Translations under genes and position numbers: made by a program | Shown: positions 33,127-40,038 of the stretch, one piece after another | How positions within the stretch are numbered: the stretch's first letter is position 1 | Layout: each line of letters opens with the position of its first letter | Notes under the pieces: model-generated | Databases searched by the model: none | Seen by the model: only the letters and a program-made list of their open reading frames with translations | What the model was told of the DNA's origin: nothing | Source of the DNA: CAZVED01 sp964626205 | GTDB lineage: Bacteria > Patescibacteriota > Patescibacteriia > SG8-24 | Assembly: GCA_964626205.1 (NCBI GenBank) | Contig: CAZVED010000002.1 | Location: forward strand, 1-64,000 | Direction: 5' to 3' | Length of the DNA: 64,000 nucleotides

Positions 33127-33702
33127 TCACATCGCGATGACCATCGGGTTGCCGGGGATGTTGCGGACCAAGACAGTCCACATGTTTGGGCGCCCGGGGA
33201 GCTGGCTCACCGGGACCGCGCGCACGAACGACATCGCGAGTCGACTGAACATCTGCGCGGATGCCGCATCGCCAGCCATCGAGAAGCCAGCGTAGTAGAA
33301 GAGCACCTTCGCGGCTGAGCGACGCGCTGCAGCGAACGGATCTTGGAGCGTATCGAGGAGCGCGACCGGGACATCCGACTGGAACGCCGACTGGAGCGCA
33401 TTGTACCGGTCGGCACCCAACGCCATGAGCAGCTTGAACCCGTACCGCCGATCGAGGGTGTCCGCAAGGTTCTCCTGCTTCTCGCCCAAGCGACGCCCGA
33501 ACACCTCGTGCTCATCCAAAGCCTCCTCGACGCTCACGCACATCGTCTGGATACGCTGGGCGCTGAGGATGGCCGTGAGCGCCTGCTCGACCTCTTCGAT
33601 GTCCACCTCCGTGATCTCCTCGAGCGTAGCGTCACGCATCACCGAAAGGATTGGCGTCATCGTTTTCACGATTTGTCGCCGGATGAACTCACCGTATACC
33701 AT
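33127..33702 (-). CDS. Uncharacterised 191-residue protein
   Basis: No family is recognised. It is mostly helical, with no signal peptide or membrane segment. It begins M-V-Y-G-E-F-I-R-R-Q-I and has an acidic helix (25-50) and a C-terminus rich in hydrophobics with P-G-R-P-N-M-W. GGAGG precedes the ATG. It has its own promoter and terminator. Unlike the genes further right it is cytoplasmic, so it is not part of the exported-protein array. Confidence 0.7.
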   Translation of the reverse strand: MVYGEFIRRQIVKTMTPILSVMRDATLEEITEVDIEEVEQALTAILSAQRIQTMCVSVEEALDEHEVFGRRLGEKQENLADTLDRRYGFKLLMALGADRYNALQSAFQSDVPVALLDTLQDPFAAARRSAAKVLFYYAGFSMAGDAASAQMFSRLAMSFVRAVPVSQLPGRPNMWTVLVRNIPGNPMVIAM

Positions 33703-33745
33703 GTCCTGCCTCCTGGAAAAAAGACCTCGTCATTTCTGACCGCTC

Positions 33746-33774
33746 AACATAGCAGAAAAACGGCACCCTGTCAA
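33746..33774 (-). promoter_or_regulatory. Promoter of the 191-residue gene
   Basis: On the minus strand TTGACA (33774-33769), a 17-base spacer and TATGTT (33751-33746) are present. Confidence 0.75.
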
Positions 33775-33793
33775 CCCTCTGCGACCAGGGCAG

Positions 33794-33823
33794 CAAAAAC
33801 CCCGCTGTTTTCATCAGCGGGGT
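33794..33823 (-). terminator. Terminator of the 129-residue exported protein gene
   Basis: ACCCCGCTG/CAGCGGGGT has an A run at 33795-33799 that is a U tract on the minus strand. Confidence 0.85.
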
Positions 33824-33826
33824 CGT

Positions 33827-34216
33827 TCAAAGTCGGAGCGAACGTGCGAGCTCCTGCGGGTCCACGACACTGCGTGCAGCCGAGGGGATCGAGAAGTTAT
33901 CGATAAGGAGCACGTATGCCGATCCGGTGTCCGTGAGAACGAACCCGATGACATCGATGCGTACCGGCGCAAGGAGACGCAACAGGCCGGTCTCATGGAA
34001 CGGCATCTCGTGCGGATCCCTGCCACGCTCCGGTACCCGGAGTGGACGATCACGCGTCACGACCTCAAGGTACGGCGTCGGTGCAAGACGGCTTGGCATC
34101 ACAAGGGAAGCGGCGACACGGCGCTCCATGGCGGCGACGCGGTCGTCGGCCGTTGCCTGGGAGGCTGCGGAAGCGACGATGAACGCCGTTGCCACGAGAA
34201 CGAAGCGTCGCGACAT
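33827..34216 (-). CDS. Small secreted protein with signal peptide
   Basis: The 129 residues start with a type I signal peptide (1-24, cleavage likely near Q-A-T-A/D-D). The mature part is about 105 residues with a beta-rich C-terminal half (D-V-I-G-F-V-L-T-D-T-G-S-A-Y-V-L-L-I). It lacks the lipobox of its right-hand neighbours but has similar size, orientation, own promoter and own terminator. Its C-terminal strands may correspond to those of the lipoprotein array, without the Trp motif. The function is unknown. Confidence 0.65.
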   Translation of the reverse strand: MSRRFVLVATAFIVASAASQATADDRVAAMERRVAASLVMPSRLAPTPYLEVVTRDRPLRVPERGRDPHEMPFHETGLLRLLAPVRIDVIGFVLTDTGSAYVLLIDNFSIPSAARSVVDPQELARSLRL

Positions 34217-34263
34217 GACATCCTCCTTCGGAGCGACAGGGCGACCCTAGCATCCGTATACCT

Positions 34264-34293
34264 AAAAAACAACCCGCCTCGTCGGAGGCGGGT
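34264..34293 (-). terminator. Terminator of the 34301 lipoprotein gene, overlapping the next promoter
   Basis: ACCCGCCTC/GAGGCGGGT has a TTGTTTTTTAG tract on the minus strand. The TTGTTT of this tract can act as a -35, with TAGGGT 17 bases further, for the gene starting at 34216. Confidence 0.8.
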
Positions 34294-34300
34294 AGCGCAT

Positions 34301-34900
34301 TCATTCTTGCGCGGTCGTGACCGTGTAGTCGAGCGAGGCATTCATCGCGTCGATGTCGGGAAGCGTTGCTTCATGCGCCGCGAGCGGCCACATGGCCTGC
34401 ACGATGAGCGCGATGGGGAGGTTCGGCTTCCGGAGGATGTACGTTTTTCCACGCACCTCGGAACCGTAGGCTTCGAAAAAGAACGACGCGTTCATTCCGT
34501 CTGCCGAGACCTGCATCTCTGAGGTTTCGATGCCGACATCAGCAGCCTCCATCAACACCTTTTCGGTGAGCGCGCGCGTGTCCATCGACGAAGGGACGGG
34601 GACGGCTTGGATGAGGTACGCGCTGCGCAACGCGGCATGACGAAGCTTGGCGACCACGCGCGAGGATTGCTCATCGGCGGTCAGCTCTTGGGGAATCCAG
34701 AGTTGCGACGCGCGGTCAAGCCCGAACTCGAGATTGAACGTCGGAGCTGTAGGAGCTTCTGGCGGCGAAGGCTCCGGTGTCGGCGAAGTCGCGACGGGCG
34801 GAGACTCCGGTGGCGCGACCGGCGTCACGGATGACGGAGGCGGCTTGGAGGCGCATGCGAACAAGACGAACGAAAGGGCGAGAAGTGCGATACGGTGCAT
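34301..34900 (-). CDS. Lipoprotein of the Trp-motif array (member 1)
   Basis: The 199 residues begin with a lipoprotein signal with lipobox L-F-A-C (Cys16). A Pro/Ser/Glu-rich spacer (18-55) follows, then a domain with strands and a helix. The C-terminal stretch V-Q-A-M-W-P then L-P-D-I-D-A-M-N-A-S-L is the shared array motif: a hydrophobic strand, W-P, about 10 residues, and a final helix and strand. A GGAGT ribosome site is present. A TTGCGT-N17-TAAGCT promoter lies upstream. It is probably anchored to the outer face of the membrane. It resembles the PsbP/DcrB type of fold only loosely. Confidence 0.7.
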   Translation of the reverse strand: MHRIALLALSFVLFACASKPPPSSVTPVAPPESPPVATSPTPEPSPPEAPTAPTFNLEFGLDRASQLWIPQELTADEQSSRVVAKLRHAALRSAYLIQAVPVPSSMDTRALTEKVLMEAADVGIETSEMQVSADGMNASFFFEAYGSEVRGKTYILRKPNLPIALIVQAMWPLAAHEATLPDIDAMNASLDYTVTTAQE

Positions 34901-34975
34901 TGAGGACTCCTTCAGTGCAGGAAAACGGCACCGAAGGAGCTTACCGGGAGAGTACCGGGAACGCAAGATGGGCAT

Positions 34976-34999
34976 AAAAAAGCTCCCCGGAGGGGGAGC
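34976..34999 (-). terminator. Terminator of lipoprotein member 2
   Basis: GCTCCCC/GGGGAGC is followed on the minus strand by TTTTTTA. Confidence 0.8.
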
Positions 35000-35009
35000 A
35001 GAACACGGT

Positions 35010-35546
35010 TCAGGGAACCACGCGGAGATAGGTCGCGATACCGTCGAGCTCGAGACCCATGGTATCCTCGGCATCGTTCAGAAGGTCCCAGCTTCCGGTG
35101 ACGACGAGCATCCATTCCGGGTGATCGCGGTCATGGAAGACCATGACCTGACCAGCCATGGAGCGACCATATAAGAAGATGAAGAGCCCCCAACGGTCGC
35201 CGTGCGGATCCTTGGCATAGCCGCCGACCCGTGCGCCGGAACGGTCGCGAGCGCGCATCTCTTCCGCAGCGATGTCGGCTGCCGTGCGACCATCCGCACG
35301 ACGAAGGCTCACGAGGACGACGGCCTGTGTCACGCGGTGGCGCAGGATGAGCGCCACGGAGCGGTCAGTCGTTGCGGCGTCCTGCTCCCACAAGTCGCTG
35401 GGCAGCTCGAAGGTGACCGTCGGCCTCGACGGAAGTGCCGATGGCAAGGGTGCCGCCTGCACAGGAGGAACCGTTGCACAGGCGACGATGCCGTATGACG
35501 ACAGAACGAACATAAGGATGGAAAGGAGTGGTCGTCGGTGTGGCAT
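35010..35546 (-). CDS. Lipoprotein of the Trp-motif array (member 2)
   Basis: The 178 residues carry signal and lipobox I-V-A-C (Cys23). A short Pro-rich spacer is followed by F-E-L-P-S-D-L-W and a strand-rich domain. The C-terminal motif is M-L-V-V-T-G-S-W-D then G-L-E-L-D-G-I-A-T-Y-L, with W but no P. The F-x-L-P-x-x-W opening is like that of PsbP/DUF1795-type domains. It has its own terminator, and a weak TTTTCA-N17-TAGGTT promoter lies upstream. The start at 35546 is chosen for the AAGGG site and signal peptide. Confidence 0.7.
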   Translation of the reverse strand: MPHRRPLLSILMFVLSSYGIVACATVPPVQAAPLPSALPSRPTVTFELPSDLWEQDAATTDRSVALILRHRVTQAVVLVSLRRADGRTAADIAAEEMRARDRSGARVGGYAKDPHGDRWGLFIFLYGRSMAGQVMVFHDRDHPEWMLVVTGSWDLLNDAEDTMGLELDGIATYLRVVP

Positions 35547-35602
35547 GGAAACCCTTTCGAAAAAGACCGTCCGCAAAAACCTAGCAGAAAGTTACTGGAT
35601 TG

Positions 35603-35630
35603 AAAAGACCCCCGACCTACGTCGGGGATC
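35603..35630 (-). terminator. Terminator of lipoprotein member 3
   Basis: GACCCCCGAC/GTCGGGGATC (one mismatch) has a TTTTC tract on the minus strand. Confidence 0.75.
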
Positions 35631-35635
35631 ATGTA

Positions 35636-36259
35636 TCACAGCGGCGGAAGACGAATGACGTTGGGATCCTCCTCGCGGAACCAATCCTCAAAGTCCGGCT
35701 CTGGCGGAGGTGACCCTTCGATGTAAATCGCGGAGACGACATCTTGGAACTCGGAGAGCATCGTGGCGGTGGCCTCGGCAGGCCAGCGGCCGATGATAAC
35801 CGCGAAATACGAGGAATCGGGAAGCTGGCGCACGATGACCGCTCCGCCGTAAATGGTACCGTCATCGGTCGTCTCGATGGTCCGGAACCCCGCGAAAGCC
35901 ATGCCTTCGTGGACGCCTTTTTCCATAGGAGACGTCGCCATGTCCTCGCGAGCATCCATGGCTTCCGCAAGACCGGCAGCGATCACTTCGATACTGGACT
36001 CCGCAGGAGCGATGTCAGCGAACGTGAGGGCCGGCGTCACGTACGCATGGCGTAGGACGACATCGACCATCTCATCGTCGGACGGCTCGTGCAGCCAGAG
36101 CGGAAGATCTGCGACCGCGAGGCGTGGCGGCTCCGGTACTGCGGATTCCGTCTCGACCGTAGCGGATGGCGACGGCGTCGTCGGTGGCGCATGCCCGGCG
36201 GAAGCGCAAGAAGCGATGATGGCGAGGAACGGGAGGATGAACAGGGTCGGCATCCGCAT
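35636..36259 (-). CDS. Lipoprotein of the Trp-motif array (member 3)
   Basis: The 207 residues carry lipobox I-A-S-C (Cys18) and a Pro/Thr/Glu spacer to about 45, then L-A-V-A-D-L-P-L-W-L. The shared C-terminal motif is F-A-V-I-I-G-R-W-P then L-S-E-F-Q-D-V-V-S-A-I-Y. An acidic tail with a second Trp (D-F-E-D-W-F-R-E-E) is unique to this member. An AGGAG site precedes the start. Like its neighbours it is a single-gene unit on the minus strand. Confidence 0.7.
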   Translation of the reverse strand: MRMPTLFILPFLAIIASCASAGHAPPTTPSPSATVETESAVPEPPRLAVADLPLWLHEPSDDEMVDVVLRHAYVTPALTFADIAPAESSIEVIAAGLAEAMDAREDMATSPMEKGVHEGMAFAGFRTIETTDDGTIYGGAVIVRQLPDSSYFAVIIGRWPAEATATMLSEFQDVVSAIYIEGSPPPEPDFEDWFREEDPNVIRLPPL

Positions 36260-36314
36260 GGCGATGCTCCTTTCGTAGCGAGGAAAGAACACCAGAAGAG
36301 GCTAGCACGGATAG

Positions 36315-36339
36315 AAAAAAGAGGGTACTCGACCCTCTT
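36315..36339 (-). terminator. Terminator of array member 4
   Basis: AAGAGGGT/ACCCTCTT has a TTTTTT tract on the minus strand. Confidence 0.8.
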
Positions 36340-36345
36340 GTATCG

Positions 36346-36984
36346 TCATTCCGATCTGCGAATCGTGATACCGCGTAGCACGGCAAGGAATGCCGCCGCG
36401 CACGCTTCGTCATCGGCCTCCGGCCAGACGGCGAAGATCTCGATCTTCGCGCCGGTCGCCGCATCCACGGCAGCGAAGGTCATACCAGTCCCTGCAACAC
36501 CATCGACGACGCCGCCGAACCGGAACCCGATCCATGGGCGCCCGACGGTCGTGAACGTCTCAATAGGGGAGACGTGGACACCATCGATCCGCTCGAACCG
36601 ATCACGCGTCCTCCCGACGATTTCCGTCGGTGGGACGTCCGTCGTGACATCCATGACGGCGACACGGAGGATCATGTCCGATCCTGCACGGCTGAACACG
36701 TGTATATCCATGCCATCTCTTTGCGCCGTCATCACTTCGGTCCACGCGTCCGCGGCAGCGCCGAAACCGATCTCCCAGCGAGGGACCTCGACGGACACGT
36801 CGTCGCTGCCGGCATCCTCATCGTTCGTTACGCCTGGCGCGACAGTCGCACGAGGTGGAGCGACGAGCGATTGCGCGTCCTGCTGCCGCCGAGCGACATC
36901 CTGCAGGATATGCGTGGAGAACCACCAGCCGCACACCCCGACAGGGATCGCGACAATTATGGCGATGAAAAAGAGCTTCTTCAT
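36346..36984 (-). CDS. Membrane-anchored exported protein of the array (member 4)
   Basis: The 212 residues start M-K-K-L-F-F with an uncleaved-looking membrane anchor (4-27) and no lipobox cysteine in a typical setting (V-G-V-C-G-W-W lies inside the span). After a spacer, the mature domain ends in the shared motif I-E-I-F-A-V-W-P then A-A-F-L-A-V-L-R-G-I-T-I. The second-position strand V-G-R-P-W-I-G-F-R-F-G-G is also seen in relatives. GGAGG precedes the start. Its promoter TTGCCA-N16-TAAGGT overlaps the terminator at 37012-37039. Confidence 0.7.
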   Translation of the reverse strand: MKKLFFIAIIVAIPVGVCGWWFSTHILQDVARRQQDAQSLVAPPRATVAPGVTNDEDAGSDDVSVEVPRWEIGFGAAADAWTEVMTAQRDGMDIHVFSRAGSDMILRVAVMDVTTDVPPTEIVGRTRDRFERIDGVHVSPIETFTTVGRPWIGFRFGGVVDGVAGTGMTFAAVDAATGAKIEIFAVWPEADDEACAAAFLAVLRGITIRRSE

Positions 36985-37011
36985 GGAGCACCTCCGCATG
37001 ACAACCTTAAC

Positions 37012-37039
37012 AAAAACCCTCCCCTTGGCAAGGGGAGGG
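37012..37039 (-). terminator. Terminator of array member 5 with embedded promoter
   Basis: CCCTCCCCTT/AAGGGGAGGG has a TTTTTG tract on the minus strand. The loop supplies TTGCCA as -35 for the gene starting at 36984, with TAAGGT 16 bases further. Confidence 0.82.
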
Positions 37040-37045
37040 AAGCGA

Positions 37046-37597
37046 TCACCGCATGCGCGTGTTCAGGATGATTGCGTCGACACGAGGCAACAGGTCGCGC
37101 ATGTTGCCGGGCGGCCACTCCGCGAGGAACAATAGGATCGTGTCCGGACGTTCATAGCTCTCGCGCGCGACGAGCGTACCTTCCTCGTCGTCGCCGTCCG
37201 ACGTGACGCCCGAGAAGGTCACCGACGCGAAGGTGTCACCACCGTCGTAGACCGGTGTATGCGTTGGACGGAACCCTTGATGGATCATGGAGAACCAGTA
37301 CGCAACAGCGACCGAAGCGACGTCGAGGCCACCCTCACGCGGAACGATCATGACCGTGATGGTGGCACCCGTCTCCGCATGGTGCATGAGAGCGGCGACA
37401 CCGCTCTCCGGCCGTTCCGCAGCACGCGCAGTCCATCCTTCAGGGAGGTAGGGGCGGACCGGGAGGCTATCGAGTGCGCTCGGTGACTCCGGCGATGCCT
37501 GCGTCGGTGAGACGTCGGGTGCCGGGACAGCGGGGGTTGGCGCGACATGTGCGCAAGCGACGAGGACGAAGAACGGCAGTAGGGCGAGCTGTCGCAT
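37046..37597 (-). CDS. Lipoprotein of the Trp-motif array (member 5)
   Basis: The 183 residues carry lipobox L-V-A-C (Cys15), a Pro/Ser spacer to about 45, then V-R-P-Y-L-P-E-G-W opening the domain. The shared C-terminal motif is I-L-L-F-L-A-E-W-P then L-L-P-R-V-D-A-I-I-L-N-T-R. AGGAGT precedes the start. Its promoter TTGCGT-N17-TACGGT overlaps the preceding terminator. Confidence 0.7.
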   Translation of the reverse strand: MRQLALLPFFVLVACAHVAPTPAVPAPDVSPTQASPESPSALDSLPVRPYLPEGWTARAAERPESGVAALMHHAETGATITVMIVPREGGLDVASVAVAYWFSMIHQGFRPTHTPVYDGGDTFASVTFSGVTSDGDDEEGTLVARESYERPDTILLFLAEWPPGNMRDLLPRVDAIILNTRMR

Positions 37598-37642
37598 CAG
37601 GGACTCCTTGCAAAAAGGGCGGTTGACGCGATTCACCGTACG

Positions 37643-37671
37643 AAAAAAGCCGCCCTTACGCAAGGGCGGCT
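37643..37671 (-). terminator. Terminator of array member 6 with embedded promoter
   Basis: AGCCGCCCTT/AAGGGCGGCT has a TTTTTTC tract on the minus strand. The loop supplies TTGCGT as -35 and TACGGT lies 17 bases further, driving the gene at 37597. Confidence 0.85.
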
Positions 37672-37676
37672 GTACA

Positions 37677-38279
37677 CTACCGATATTCGATACGGACTGT
37701 GCCGAGAACGGCCTCGAAGTGCGGTCGCGCTTCCTCGTCGAGCGATGGATGCCACTCTCCGCGGACCGTCATGACGTACGGCGTCTCCGCATCAGTCAAC
37801 CGACCGACGAAGACCGTTCCGTGGACCGGACGTGTCGATCGGCATGCGGTACCGTCGTCCATGCAGTCGGTGCGATCACCGACATACTCGAACCGTGCCC
37901 ATGAGCCGTAAGGGTCGTACCGCAGCGGGGACACCGTCCATCCCGGGCCGGCATACGCCATGCGGATCGTCCCTGCGGCGATCTTCGGCGGCGAGACGCC
38001 TTCCGCCGAGCGGACGGAAATCTCGATGACGGCGAAAGTGTCGGACCGGGCGACAAGCCGAGCAGTCATGGGATCGTCCGTCGCCTGCGCCGTGAACATG
38101 CCGCTCGGATCGGTCGCGACGACGGTCGGAATCGACGCACGTGACGTCGTGGCAACCTCCGAGGGAGCAGGGTCGAGATGACCCTTCGGCGGAAGATCGG
38201 CTTCCAGCATGGGTGGGGGTAACGGCGTCGTGGCGCACGCCATAAGGACGAGGGAAAGGAGCAACGATAGCTGACGCAT
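37677..38279 (-). CDS. Lipoprotein of the Trp-motif array (member 6)
   Basis: The 200 residues carry lipobox L-M-A-C (Cys15) and a Pro-rich spacer. The shared C-terminal motif is Y-V-M-T-V-R-G-E-W-H then F-E-A-V-L-G-T-V-R-I. Two cysteines near 138 and 145 (D-R-T-D-C then T-A-C) could form a disulfide outside the cell. AGGAGG precedes the start. It is the first gene of the array in transcription order and is divergent from the plus-strand gene at 38413. Confidence 0.7.
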   Translation of the reverse strand: MRQLSLLLSLVLMACATTPLPPPMLEADLPPKGHLDPAPSEVATTSRASIPTVVATDPSGMFTAQATDDPMTARLVARSDTFAVIEISVRSAEGVSPPKIAAGTIRMAYAGPGWTVSPLRYDPYGSWARFEYVGDRTDCMDDGTACRSTRPVHGTVFVGRLTDAETPYVMTVRGEWHPSLDEEARPHFEAVLGTVRIEYR

Positions 38280-38342
38280 GAGAACCTCCTGTCATCAGGA
38301 CAAAAGAACTCTATACGCGTGCCACGAAACGTCAATCACGGC

Positions 38343-38371
38343 TTGACCCACGCCCTCCAGAGGGCTACCCT
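38343..38371 (+). promoter_or_regulatory. Promoter of the 38413 gene
   Basis: TTGACC (38343-38348), a 17-base spacer and TACCCT (38366-38371) are present. Confidence 0.6.
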
Positions 38372-38412
38372 GAGACCGTACACACCGCTCCTTTTGAAGG
38401 AAGGACTGCTCC

Positions 38413-38988
38413 ATGAAAACCGTACTCTTGAGCATCGCGATGGTCGTCGCGCTCGCGACATCCTACGGTCTCGGCTACTACCACCGTGGCAGCTCCGGCC
38501 CGCCAAACGCTAGCGAGCTCCGCATCAGCATCGACGGCGCAGAGGACGAGCTCACGCTCGCCCCGCTTGCAAAAGGGGAGACGCTCTCCGTCGGCGCCAT
38601 GGAAGTCGCGGTCCGTAACGAAACCGCTCCGGACGCCAATGCGCAGTTCCCACATGCCTACGGCGACATCTGTCCGCTCAAGGAGCGCGACCCAGTGCGC
38701 GTCGCGGCACGCTCCGACGATGCGGTGCTCCTCGAGGTCACGGAACGCTCCCCGGACGGACTCTTCGATTCCGGAGACCGTATCGTACGGCACGACCTCG
38801 GCGACGGCGTCACGCGGACCGTCTTCTACTGCCCAGTCGGCACACTGTTCCTGCTCGACCGCCGCCACGCGGACATCGAACGCGTACGACACCTCTCCAC
38901 GACGGCGTCCTATCGCCAGCAACGACGCGTCAACGAAGGGGAGCGCACGCTCATCCGCGGTATGCTCCGCGAGAACGGAGGAAGGTAG
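38413..38988 (+). CDS. Uncharacterised membrane-anchored exported protein
   Basis: The 191 residues begin M-K-T-V-L-L-S with a hydrophobic anchor (2-22), then about 165 extracytoplasmic residues, charged, with two cysteines (I-C-P-L and F-Y-C-P-V). No family is recognised. A good ribosome site (GGAAGGA) and the next gene one base after the stop suggest a two-gene operon. It is divergent from the lipoprotein array, and its mature domain lacks the Trp-P motif. Confidence 0.7.
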   Translation: MKTVLLSIAMVVALATSYGLGYYHRGSSGPPNASELRISIDGAEDELTLAPLAKGETLSVGAMEVAVRNETAPDANAQFPHAYGDICPLKERDPVRVAARSDDAVLLEVTERSPDGLFDSGDRIVRHDLGDGVTRTVFYCPVGTLFLLDRRHADIERVRHLSTTASYRQQRRVNEGERTLIRGMLRENGGR

Positions 38989-38989
38989 C

Positions 38990-39367
38990 ATGATGAACCG
39001 TATCCTCATCGCCCTGACGACCGTTGTCGTCAGCGTCGCCGCCATCCTCTTCATCGACCGCGCCATGGGCTACGCCTTCTCCGTGGGAGTGACCCTGCCG
39101 ATGATCATCTACCACTACGCCACGCGTTCGGCGTTCGCAATCATCATCGTGCATCTCACCCGGAACAAGACCAAGCTCTGGCATGCTCTCCTCTTCGCCT
39201 TCCTCTACAGCTTCGTGACAAGCATTCCTAAGACGCTCATGGGATTCCCTCCGGACGGACTTCCGGACGGAGCCTTCCTCCACGACCTTACCTTCGTCCT
39301 CCTGATCATGGTCGTCTACGCGCGATTGAATCCGCACGTAGAACCGCCGACAGATCAGCCAACGTGA
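38990..39367 (+). CDS. Small polytopic membrane protein
   Basis: The 125 residues contain hydrophobic segments at about 4-22, 28-48, 62-78 and 93-113. The start is M-M-N-R; GGAGG lies 8 bases before the ATG at 38990. It is coupled to the preceding gene and followed by a strong terminator. No family is assigned. Confidence 0.7.
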   Translation: MMNRILIALTTVVVSVAAILFIDRAMGYAFSVGVTLPMIIYHYATRSAFAIIIVHLTRNKTKLWHALLFAFLYSFVTSIPKTLMGFPPDGLPDGAFLHDLTFVLLIMVVYARLNPHVEPPTDQPT

Positions 39368-39373
39368 CCGCAT

Positions 39374-39401
39374 GCCTCTCCCTGAACGGGAGAGGCTTTT
39401 T
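39374..39401 (+). terminator. Terminator of the 38413-39367 operon
   Basis: GCCTCTCCC/GGGAGAGGC is followed by TTTTT. Confidence 0.9.
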
Positions 39402-39405
39402 CATT

Positions 39406-39454
39406 GTCACGTTACCCATAGGAGACCGTTTCGTAGTAGAGTATGGGTAGTGAC
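39406..39454. promoter_or_regulatory. Inverted repeat upstream of the sigma factor gene
   Basis: GTCAC then TACCCATA (39406-39420) is mirrored by TATGGGTA then GTGAC (39442-39454) with a 21-base interval. It may be an operator or the autoregulated ECF promoter region. The usual TTGACA/TATAAT boxes are not seen here. Confidence 0.55.
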
Positions 39455-39465
39455 ACTCCCGACCA

Positions 39466-40038
39466 ATGACCGCCGAAGAGCGACAACTTGCGGAGCGCAG
39501 CAGGGCAGGAGACCGCGAGGCCTTCGCCGGCCTTTACGATGCCTACGCGCAAAAAATCTACCGCTACCTCTATTACCGCATCCAGAACCGCCACACTGCC
39601 GAAGATCTTACGAGCACCGTGTTCCTGAAAGCACTGAATGGTATCGGTAGTTTCGACCCAGAGAAGGGAAGTGTCTCCGCCTGGTTCTACACTATCGCCA
39701 GAAACGCGCTCACCGACCACTTCCGGACGCAAAAGGCGACCGTCGACCTAGAAGACGTCTGGGATGCGCTCGTGGACGGCACGGACCTTGTCCGCGATGC
39801 CGATACCGCCGAACGCCTCAAAGACGTGGACAAGCACCTCATGACGCTCACTGCCGCTCAGCGCGATGTCGTCATCATGCGCCTCTGGGACGGGCTTTCC
39901 TACGCCGAGATCGCAGAAGCGACCGGTAAGAGCGAAGCCGCCTGCAAGATGACGTTCTCTCGTGGAATAACGACGCTTCGCTCGGTCATGCCACTCACCG
40001 CCTTCCTCCTGTTCCTCATTACACGCCCCTATGCATGA
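39466..40038 (+). CDS. ECF-type RNA polymerase sigma factor
   Basis: The 190 residues include region 2 at about 24-58 (L-Y-D-A-Y-A-Q-K-I-Y-R-Y-L, then A-E-D-L-T-S-T-V-F-L-K-A) and region 4 at about 128-172 with helix-turn-helix (L-T-A-A-Q-R-D-V-V, then S-Y-A-E-I-A-E-A-T-G-K). Regions 1 and 3 are absent, as in ECF factors. The C-terminus ends in a hydrophobic stretch (P-L-T-A-F-L-L-F-L-I-T), unusual for a sigma factor, which could contact the membrane or its anti-sigma. It overlaps the next gene by 8 bases, the classic arrangement for a sigma and its anti-sigma. Confidence 0.9.
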   Translation: MTAEERQLAERSRAGDREAFAGLYDAYAQKIYRYLYYRIQNRHTAEDLTSTVFLKALNGIGSFDPEKGSVSAWFYTIARNALTDHFRTQKATVDLEDVWDALVDGTDLVRDADTAERLKDVDKHLMTLTAAQRDVVIMRLWDGLSYAEIAEATGKSEAACKMTFSRGITTLRSVMPLTAFLLFLITRPYA

